Source: Myxococcales bacterium (lineage in GTDB: Bacteria > Myxococcota > Polyangia > Polyangiales > Polyangiaceae). Taken from it: a stretch of DNA of 6,614 nucleotides. Made by a program: the position numbers and the translations under genes. The first letter of the stretch is position 1. Each line of letters begins with the position of its first letter. Shown here in pieces: positions 1 to 5,277 of the stretch. The DNA is taken from the NCBI GenBank assembly GCA_020430865.1, contig JAGQIY010000392.1, positions 1 to 6,614 on the forward strand, read 5' to 3'. The notes below the pieces were generated by a model. The model did not search any database and was not told the DNA's origin. It was given only the letters and a program-made list of their open reading frames with translations.

Positions 1-1
1 C

Positions 2-1669
2 GGGGCGCTCGCGCTCTTCGCCGGGAGCGTCGCCCTCAGCCTGGGCGTGGTGGGCTGGTTGCTGGCCGACAACCGGAGCGGCTTCGCTCAGCTGAATCGC
101 TGGCTAGGCTTCGCGTTGCTCGGTGCGCTGGCTGGCGGAGCCGCGGCGAGCGTCGCGCTGAGGCGGCGCGACACCCTGGGGCCGCGCTGGCTGCTCGGCG
201 CCGCCTGGGGTGCGTCGCTGGTGACGTTCCTGGGCGGCGCATTGATACCCTGGGGAATCAGCGCCCGCGTGGCGCAGAGCGGCGGCGCCTCCGGGCTGCT
301 GCTGAAGGCCCTGCGCAACCTGAGCGACGTCGATCGCGACGGCTACTCGGCGCTGTGGGGCGGCGGCGACTGCAAGGGCTTCGACCCCCAGGTGCATCCA
401 GGCGCGATCGAGGTTCCCGGGGACGGCGTCGACAACAACTGCTTCGGCGGCGACGCCAGCGGAGCGCAGGAGGTCGGCGCCCCGGAGTGGGTGGACGTGC
501 CCAGGAGCGTTCCGTCGAAGCTCAACGTGCTCCTGATCAGCATCGAGACGTTGCGCGCCGACGCCGTGGGTTTCACTGGGCTGGATGGCATCGCCGCGCG
601 GCACGAAACCACGCCGCGGCTCGACGCCTATGCGCAGCAGAGCATCGTCTTCGACAACTTCTTCGCGACGACACCCTGGACCCGGCTCTCGCTCCCGACC
701 ATCCTCTCGTCGCGACCGCCGACACGCATGCACTGGCGCGCGCAAGGAGCGCGTCAGCACATGCGAGCGCTCGAGCCGGACACGCCCTGGATCCCCAGCA
801 TGTTCCAGCGCGCAGGTTACCGCACGGTTGCGATCCTCAACTCCTTTCGGGCGTTCACCAAGGCCGAGTCTGCTGGCTTCGACCGCGGCTTCGACGTCTA
901 CGACACCAAGACCAGGCTCTCGTACAGCGGGGGTACGATGCGCGGCCACATCGGCCAGGCGCAGGGGAAGCGCGCCATGGCGCAGCTCGAGCAGATGCGG
1001 GGCCGCCCCTTCTTCCTCTGGCTCCACCTGATGGAGCCGCACTACCTCTACCAGCGCTCGCCGCGCGCACCGGACTTCGGCGACACCGAGCAGGATCTGT
1101 ACGCGAGCGAGGTCTGGGAGGCGGACGCGGTGGTCGGCGAGGTGCTCGACAAGCTCCAGGCCCTTGGACTCGCCGACAGGACGCTGGTGACGGTGGTGGG
1201 CGACCACGCCGAGGAGTTCAAGGAGCACGGGGAGAGCTGGCACGGCAGCAACCTGATGCAGACGCAGATCCACACCGCCGCGCTGATGCATGTCCCCGGC
1301 CTGCCTCCAGCCCGCGTTCACACCGCGGTGAGCCACGAGGATCTCGGCCCGACGTGGCTGAACCTGACGGGCGTGCGGCGCGGGTTCGACCAGCTACGCG
1401 GGCGGGACCTGGTGCCGCTCTTCAGCGGAGGGCGGCTACCCCGCGACTACTTCTTCCTGGAGCGCTACGAGGTGAACGACGGCCGCGGCTACATGGCGGC
1501 AATCGTCCACTACCCCTTCAAGCTGATCTACACGGAGGAGGGCAAGCGCTTCGAGCTGTTCAACCTCGAACAGGACCCTGACGAGCGCCGACCAGCGGAG
1601 CGCAGCGGCGCCGCGTACCAGACCCTCGAAGAGCTACTGGCCCAGCACGTGGACGGCGCCAAGCGCTGA
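2..1669 (+). CDS. Membrane-anchored sulfatase/phosphotransferase-superfamily enzyme with a MopE-type metal-binding motif (5' end missing)
   Basis: The frame is open to the left edge, so the true start lies outside; a GTG at 47 is in frame and is used here as residue 1. Before and after it are hydrophobic stretches (about -15 to 6, 17-38 and 48-70), so at least three membrane helices precede the catalytic part. Residues 94-136 form a Cys/Asp-rich MopE-like metal-binding motif. The alkaline-phosphatase/sulfatase fold starts at residue 160 with NVLLISIETLRAD, continues through PWTRLS (210-215) and HLMEPH (327-332), and reaches the metal-binding VVGDHAEEF (383-391, D386 and H387) with H399 following. 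A C-terminal FELFNLEQDPDE (502-513) is typical of sulfatase-like proteins. The candidate nucleophile is T212 rather than Cys or Ser, and E167 stands where most relatives have Asp. That set resembles LTA synthase and EptA-type transferases, so true sulfatase activity is doubtful. The catalytic domain should face the periplasm. It converges on the lipoprotein gene. Family assignment is firm; substrate is unknown. Confidence 0.9.
   Translation, partial: GALALFAGSVALSLGVVGWLLADNRSGFAQLNRWLGFALLGALAGGAAASVALRRRDTLGPRWLLGAAWGASLVTFLGGALIPWGISARVAQSGGASGLLLKALRNLSDVDRDGYSALWGGGDCKGFDPQVHPGAIEVPGDGVDNNCFGGDASGAQEVGAPEWVDVPRSVPSKLNVLLISIETLRADAVGFTGLDGIAARHETTPRLDAYAQQSIVFDNFFATTPWTRLSLPTILSSRPPTRMHWRAQGARQHMRALEPDTPWIPSMFQRAGYRTVAILNSFRAFTKAESAGFDRGFDVYDTKTRLSYSGGTMRGHIGQAQGKRAMAQLEQMRGRPFFLWLHLMEPHYLYQRSPRAPDFGDTEQDLYASEVWEADAVVGEVLDKLQALGLADRTLVTVVGDHAEEFKEHGESWHGSNLMQTQIHTAALMHVPGLPPARVHTAVSHEDLGPTWLNLTGVRRGFDQLRGRDLVPLFSGGRLPRDYFFLERYEVNDGRGYMAAIVHYPFKLIYTEEGKRFELFNLEQDPDERRPAERSGAAYQTLEELLAQHVDGAKR
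326..454 (+). other. MopE-type metal-binding motif inside the sulfatase-fold protein
   Basis: This segment encodes residues 94-136 (numbered from the GTG at 47). It begins DVDRDGY, continues with GGGDC (C109) and HPGAIE, and ends with DGVDNNC (C132). The order, an Asp-rich DxDxDG loop, GGDC, PGAxE and DGxDNxC, matches the repeat found in MopE-like and other secreted proteins of myxobacteria and methanotrophs, where metal (calcium or copper) binding is proposed. It lies between the last visible membrane helix and the catalytic domain. A role as a metal-stabilised spacer is inference. Confidence 0.75.
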
Positions 1670-1670
1670 C

Positions 1671-1752
1671 TCGGGATCGACACACGCCGTATCCTTGAGG
1701 CAAACCCAGGATCAGGGTCGACAGACGCCGTATCCCTGAGGCAAACCCAGGA
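1671..1752. repeat. Two abutting 41-bp direct repeats covering the 3' end of the lipoprotein gene
   Basis: Copy 1 is 1671-1711 and copy 2 is 1712-1752; they abut exactly and differ at four positions (37 of 41 identical by eye). Read on the minus strand, copy 2 is the coding end of the lipoprotein gene (LGLPQGYGVCRP, then TGA). Copy 1 lies beyond that stop, and its last triplet is CGA instead of TGA. The unit is not a multiple of three. Because it carries its own stop, the duplication leaves the protein unchanged, and copy 1 is untranslated. Confidence 0.9.
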
Positions 1753-2506
1753 AGGGCTGTGCAGTGCAGTTGCCGCCCTTGGTGCAGCTCCCCGACACGC
1801 CGACCTTGCACACTTCCGCTCGATCGACGGTGACCGACCGATCGCAGGTGTTGGCACACGCCACGTTGGCCTCCGAAGCCACGCCCTTCTCGAAGCAACA
1901 GATCTGGGCAGGGCAGTCCTCGGTGCCATCGCACCGTAGCTCGATCGTGGAGCAGAGGATGCCAGTGCAGGTGCACTGCTCGCTCTTGGTCACGCAGTGC
2001 GCCGAGGCGTTCTGAGGCTGGCAACAGAACTGTCCCTGCGGGAGTCCACACACCTCGCCACCACAGCTGACGCTGCCCATCCCGTTCCCCGCGGAACCTC
2101 CTTGACCGGCGGCTCCCGCGTCTCCGGCGTCGCCGCCACCACCCGCGCTGCCTCCTTCGCCGCCGCCTGTGCCGCCGCTGGCTTCCCCGGCGCCTCCGCC
2201 GAAGCTGGCGCCGCCATCGTCTCCACCGCCTGCGCCGCCGCTGCCCGCGCTGCCGCCCGCTCCCTTGCCTGACGCCCCGGCCCCGCCGGAGCCACCCTGA
2301 TCGGAGCCACCCTGATCGGAGCCACCCTGACCGGAGCCACCCTGCTGGTTACCACCGCTCGCGGCGCTGCCCCCGTTTCCCGACTGCCCGGTCAGCCCGC
2401 TGGAGTCTCCGGACCCACAGGCCGACACCCCGAGCGTCGCGAGACAAACGCCCGCCAGCAAACCAACCCGAGCGCCCGAACGAACCCAAAAGCCACGCAT
2501 AAGCAT
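1712..2506 (-). CDS. Gly/Ser-rich, cysteine-rich lipoprotein
   Basis: The product is 264 residues and of unknown function. A lipoprotein signal peptide (basic GFWVRSGAR, hydrophobic VGLLAGVCLATLG) ends in lipobox VSAC with the lipidated cysteine at residue 30. The +2 and +3 residues are Gly and Ser. Residues 31-145 are an almost pure Gly/Ala/Ser linker containing four QGGS(G/D) pentapeptides, presumably a flexible stalk on the cell surface. Residues 148-262 hold 18 cysteines, including two CC pairs and spans such as CDGTEDCPAQICC, so a disulfide-bonded domain is likely. GLPQG occurs twice, at 154-158 and 254-258, each followed by Cys, which hints at two related modules. The ATG at 2506 is chosen over the in-frame ATG at 2500 and an upstream one at 2698 because AGAGGT lies 8 nt before it. 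Proteins of this style are common in Polyangiales. No enzyme motif is visible. Confidence 0.87.
   Translation of the reverse strand: MLMRGFWVRSGARVGLLAGVCLATLGVSACGSGDSSGLTGQSGNGGSAASGGNQQGGSGQGGSDQGGSDQGGSGGAGASGKGAGGSAGSGGAGGGDDGGASFGGGAGEASGGTGGGEGGSAGGGGDAGDAGAAGQGGSAGNGMGSVSCGGEVCGLPQGQFCCQPQNASAHCVTKSEQCTCTGILCSTIELRCDGTEDCPAQICCFEKGVASEANVACANTCDRSVTVDRAEVCKVGVSGSCTKGGNCTAQPFLGLPQGYGVCRP
2286..2345 (-). repeat. 15-bp tandem repeat, four units, encoding QGGS(G/D)
   Basis: Four consecutive 15-bp units (plus-strand consensus YCGGAGCCACCCTGM) lie in the Gly/Ser stalk of the lipoprotein. The two central units are identical, and the outer two differ at the first and/or last base. Each unit is five codons, so gain or loss of a unit would lengthen or shorten the stalk without shifting the frame. 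Confidence 0.9.
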
Positions 2507-2514
2507 CGAAATCG

Positions 2515-2520
2515 ACCTCT
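2515..2520 (-). promoter_or_regulatory. Ribosome binding site of the lipoprotein gene
   Basis: Minus-strand AGAGGT lies 8 nt upstream of the ATG at 2506. It decides the start: the next in-frame ATG (2500) would be 14 nt away. Confidence 0.65.
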
Positions 2521-2562
2521 CGTCCGAAAAGGTGCGGGATCGCTCCCACGATGACAAGCACC

Positions 2563-2576
2563 CGACGGCACCGTCG
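2563..2576. promoter_or_regulatory. Inverted repeat CGACGG-CA-CCGTCG, possible operator
   Basis: This is a perfect 6-bp inverted repeat with a 2-bp spacer, about 57 nt upstream of the lipoprotein start. Its size fits a small dimeric regulator. In GC-rich DNA such palindromes also occur by chance. Confidence 0.25.
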
Positions 2577-2636
2577 CGGGCTGGATCCATCCGGGGTGCA
2601 ACCGTGCAGAGCCGGGTGCCCTCACCCAAACCCGAC

Positions 2637-2649
2637 GCCCGAGTCGGGC
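2637..2649. promoter_or_regulatory. Inverted repeat GCCCGA-G-TCGGGC, possible operator
   Basis: This is a perfect 6-bp inverted repeat around a single base, about 104 nt upstream of the rhomboid start. Overlapping it is a second pairing option, CCCGAC (2631-2636) with GTCGGG (2643-2648). It could be an operator or a weak RNA hairpin; chance is also possible. Confidence 0.25.
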
Positions 2650-2753
2650 GAGGCTCGCGACCTGGGCAGGAAAGCAGCCGCCGATTGATGGCGTACACTC
2701 GCCCACCCCGCAGGCAAGGGGGCGGGGCGGAGCGCCGGGTGTAGTGTTGCGGT

Positions 2754-4418
2754 GTGTTCTTTCCGCTCTCGCATCAAGAGCAGCAAGCCAGGCGCTGGCC
2801 GTGGGTCACCACGGTCATCATCGCGCTGAACCTGTTCCTGCATGCGCTGCTGTGGTCGACCAGCAACGCTGACGAGAAGCGGCTGACAGATGCCTATCGG
2901 GACGCAGTCGCGTTCGCCCAGCGCCACCCCCGGGTCCAGCGCTGCGAGGAGCTGAACGGCTCCGGCGACGCCGCACCACAGCCAGATCCGCTGGAGAGCC
3001 TCGACCTGAATATCCCCGGGGTAACGGCCAGCAACTCCGCTCTGAGAGCGCAGCTCGCCCGCACCGAACAAGAAGCCATGGACGCGATGTGCAAGCGGCT
3101 GCGCGAAGCGCGCTCCGAGAGCATCGTGTACCGCTTCGGGTACGTGCCGGCGAGGAACAACTGGATCGGCCTCGTCACGTATCAGTTCCTGCACGCCGGG
3201 GTGCTGCACGTCGTGTTCAACATGTGGTTCCTGTGGCTCGCGGGGACCATCATCGAGGACGCCTGGGGGCGCCTGGTCTATCCCGCGTTCTATCTCGGCG
3301 CCGGGATATGCGCCGCGCTGGTACACAAGTGGCTGGCGCCGCTGAGCCCACTGCCACTGATCGGCGCGTCGGGCGCGGTGGCCGGGGCGATGGGGGCGTT
3401 CGCCTTCCGCAACGCCAAGACCCACATCAAGGTCCTGGCCTGGATCTGGCTCAGACCCTTCGTGTTCTCGGCGCCTGCCTGGGTACTGCTGCCGCTGTGG
3501 ATGCTCGGCGAGCTGTTCTGGGCCCTGATCAGCGACCCCATGAGCGGCGGGACGGCGTACTGGGCGCACGTGGGCGGCTTCGCGTTCGGCGCAGCCGTGG
3601 CGGCAGGCATGCGCTACTCGGGCCTGGAGAGGCGCATCGACGACGCCATCGAGAACCAAGACGCCAGCGTGATCGATCCGCGGCTTGCTTCCGCGATGCG
3701 CCTCACCGACGAGGGACAGGCGGTGCGCGCCATCCCACGCCTCGAGGCGCTGGCTCGGGAAGAACCGTTCAGCATCGAGGTGCAGCTCGCGCTACTCGAC
3801 GCCGCGGAGCGCGCGACGGATCGCGTCTTGGCGCGTCGCACTCGGGTCAGGTTGATCGAGCTCTATCAACGCAGCGGGCAGCACGATCCCGCCGCGGATC
3901 TATTCGAAGAGCTGGAGCGCGCGGGTGACGCGAGCGCTGCGCCACCGCGAGCGCGCCTCCGACTCGCAGAGTATCTCGGCGACACCGGACGCGAGGCGCG
4001 AGCCGAGGGCATCCTGCAGGGGCTGTACGCCCAGGGCTTCGATGCCGCGGACGCGGCCGAGGCCTTGATCTGCCACGCGGAGCTCATGCTGCGCACACGG
4101 CATCCCCAGGCCGCCCGGCGACTCTTCGACTCAGCCCAGCATCAAGCCACCATCCACCCCAGCGCCTTCTCGCGTGTTGCCGCGAGGATTTCAGTCGGCC
4201 TGACGAAGCTCGAACGCCTGGAGGCGCTGAGCGATCTCGGACACGGAGCGCCTCTGGACGTCAACCTGGCGCCCGCCTCCGACGAGCTGGAGCTGGAGGG
4301 GCACCGTCACTCCCCCCCGCCCGCCGCTCTCGCCCCCAAGCCGGCTCCGGTGACCATCGAGCTCGACGAGCTCCCGGCGTCGCTTCGCGACCTGCCGCCG
4401 CCCAATCGAAAGCGCTGA
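2754..4418 (+). CDS. Rhomboid-family intramembrane serine protease with TPR-like C-terminal tail
   Basis: A 554-residue rhomboid (family S54), predicted to cleave membrane proteins within or next to their transmembrane helices. The first helix is about residues 18-36. A long polar loop (37-128) follows, then the core: TYQFLHAGVLHVVFNMWF (H152 and N156 of the oxyanion region), AWGR (170-173, L1-type), GASG with catalytic S206, and AHVGGFAFG with catalytic H272. The dyad is intact, so it should be active. After about residue 290 comes a soluble tail of about 265 residues. To residue 490 it is helical and TPR-like (e.g. LYQRSGQHDPAADLFEEL), and it ends in a Pro-rich, low-complexity segment (520-554). 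GTG at 2754 is the start: an in-frame TAG lies at 2742 and the next ATG is codon 109, inside the loop. There is no good Shine-Dalgarno sequence. The stop is one base from the malG stop. Substrate unknown. Confidence 0.92.
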   Translation: MFFPLSHQEQQARRWPWVTTVIIALNLFLHALLWSTSNADEKRLTDAYRDAVAFAQRHPRVQRCEELNGSGDAAPQPDPLESLDLNIPGVTASNSALRAQLARTEQEAMDAMCKRLREARSESIVYRFGYVPARNNWIGLVTYQFLHAGVLHVVFNMWFLWLAGTIIEDAWGRLVYPAFYLGAGICAALVHKWLAPLSPLPLIGASGAVAGAMGAFAFRNAKTHIKVLAWIWLRPFVFSAPAWVLLPLWMLGELFWALISDPMSGGTAYWAHVGGFAFGAAVAAGMRYSGLERRIDDAIENQDASVIDPRLASAMRLTDEGQAVRAIPRLEALAREEPFSIEVQLALLDAAERATDRVLARRTRVRLIELYQRSGQHDPAADLFEELERAGDASAAPPRARLRLAEYLGDTGREARAEGILQGLYAQGFDAADAAEALICHAELMLRTRHPQAARRLFDSAQHQATIHPSAFSRVAARISVGLTKLERLEALSDLGHGAPLDVNLAPASDELELEGHRHSPPPAALAPKPAPVTIELDELPASLRDLPPPNRKR

Positions 4419-4419
4419 C

Positions 4420-5277
4420 TCAGCCCTTCACGCCGCCCGCCGTGAGCCCACTCACCAGGTGGCGCTGAGCAACGTAGAACAGCGCCATCACGGGCAAGCT
4501 CACCACCAAGGAACCCGCAGCGAACGAAGCCCAGTCTGCGTCGTGCTCGCCGACGTAGCGCTTGAGCACCACCGGCAACGTGAACGCGCGCTCCTGGTCC
4601 AGGATCGTCACCGCCAGCACGAACTCGTTGTAGGCGCTCATGAACGCGAACAGCGCCGTGACCGCGATCGCCGGGCGCGCTGCGGGCAACACGACCCTCC
4701 AGAAGGCGCCGAAGCGCGTCGCGCCGTCGACCATCGCCGCCTCCTCGAGATCCTTCGGTATCGCGTCGAACGCGCCCTTGAGCTGGAAGATCGCGAAGGG
4801 CACCGAGGTGGTCGCATAGGAGAGCACCAACCCGCTCCTGGTGTTGAGCAGCCCCAGGTGTTGGAGCAGCAAGTACAGCGGCACCGCGCTGGCCACCATG
4901 GGGAACATCTGGGTGGCCAGCAAGAGCCGCGTCCCGGCTTGCTTTCCCGCGAACTGGAAGCGACTCATGGCGTAGGCCGCGGGCAAGGCGATGCCTACAC
5001 CAACCAGGGCCGTGGCCAGGGACACCACCAGGCTATTCATCACCTGCACGCCGAAGTGCGGGGCGCCGACCACGTGTGTGAGGTGCGCGAGGGTGAAGGG
5101 CAGCGGGAGAGGGAGCACCTGCCGCACCGGCACAGTTCCCGCACGGAAAGCGAGCGCGATCACCCACAGCAAGGGGTAGAGCGCAAACGCGACCCCGACC
5201 AGGATGCCAGCGTGAGACAGCGCCGACTCGAGCAAGCTCGGTCGCTGCCGGGGATCGAGCACCCCACTGGAGCTCAT
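4420..5277 (-). CDS. malG: MalG-type sugar ABC transporter permease
   Basis: This 285-residue membrane protein pairs with a MalF-type subunit to form the channel of a CUT1 (maltose/oligosaccharide) importer. Hydrophobic helices run from about residue 24. TQMFPMV (122-128) and LNTRSGLVLSYA (144-155) are typical of MalG. The EAA loop that docks on the ATPase is EEAAMVDGATRFGAFWRVVLP (178-198), with the invariant Gly at 185. The C-terminus, LVSGLTAGGVKG, is nearly the same as the E. coli MalG tail, which in the solved complex inserts into MalK, so the partner ATPase is probably MalK-like. Length agrees with E. coli MalG (296). Its ATG overlaps the stop of the upstream fusion gene (ATGA, 5274-5277), and GGAGG sits 4 nt before it, so translation is probably coupled. 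The family is certain; the exact sugar is not shown. The ATPase gene is outside the window. Confidence 0.94.
   Translation of the reverse strand: MSSSGVLDPRQRPSLLESALSHAGILVGVAFALYPLLWVIALAFRAGTVPVRQVLPLPLPFTLAHLTHVVGAPHFGVQVMNSLVVSLATALVGVGIALPAAYAMSRFQFAGKQAGTRLLLATQMFPMVASAVPLYLLLQHLGLLNTRSGLVLSYATTSVPFAIFQLKGAFDAIPKDLEEAAMVDGATRFGAFWRVVLPAARPAIAVTALFAFMSAYNEFVLAVTILDQERAFTLPVVLKRYVGEHDADWASFAAGSLVVSLPVMALFYVAQRHLVSGLTAGGVKG

Larger units (their letters stand above)
2507..2753. other. Divergent intergenic region between the lipoprotein and rhomboid genes
   Basis: This 247-bp stretch lies between two outward-reading genes and must hold both promoters. I found no convincing -35/-10 pair. 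It contains two short inverted repeats (2563-2576 and 2637-2649), described separately. The octamer ACCCGACG occurs twice, at 2560-2567 and 2630-2637, each overlapping or abutting one palindrome. No small gene with a credible start and ribosome site was seen. Confidence 0.6.

Noticed and set aside
104..1336. Long reading frame of about 410 codons on the minus strand, opposite the sulfatase-fold gene
   Set aside because: Its translation is Arg/Ala/His-rich with no recognisable domain, while the plus strand encodes clear family motifs throughout. It is a shadow frame typical of GC-rich genes.
355..1581. Long plus-strand frame (about 408 codons) inside the sulfatase-fold gene
   Set aside because: The product is low-complexity Arg/Ala, in the wrong frame relative to the conserved motifs, with no plausible start context.
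1733..1752. Small hairpin (TCCTG...CAGGG, minus strand) in the 41-bp repeat as a terminator
   Set aside because: The stem is short and needs a G-T pair, pairing is broken in the other copy, and no T-tract follows.
2531..2559. Candidate sigma-70 promoter for the lipoprotein gene (minus-strand TTGTCA, 17-bp spacer, CACCTT)
   Set aside because: The -35 matches well but the -10 hexamer matches only two of six consensus bases, so it is not reportable.
2622..3659. Minus-strand frame of 345 codons crossing the rhomboid gene start and the intergenic region
   Set aside because: It is opposite a well-supported rhomboid gene and its translation has no membrane helices or family motifs.
4428..4445. Possible terminator hairpin TCACG...CGTGA at the end of malG
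   Set aside because: It has only a 5-bp stem with an 8-base loop, lies inside the coding sequence, and has no T-run on either strand.
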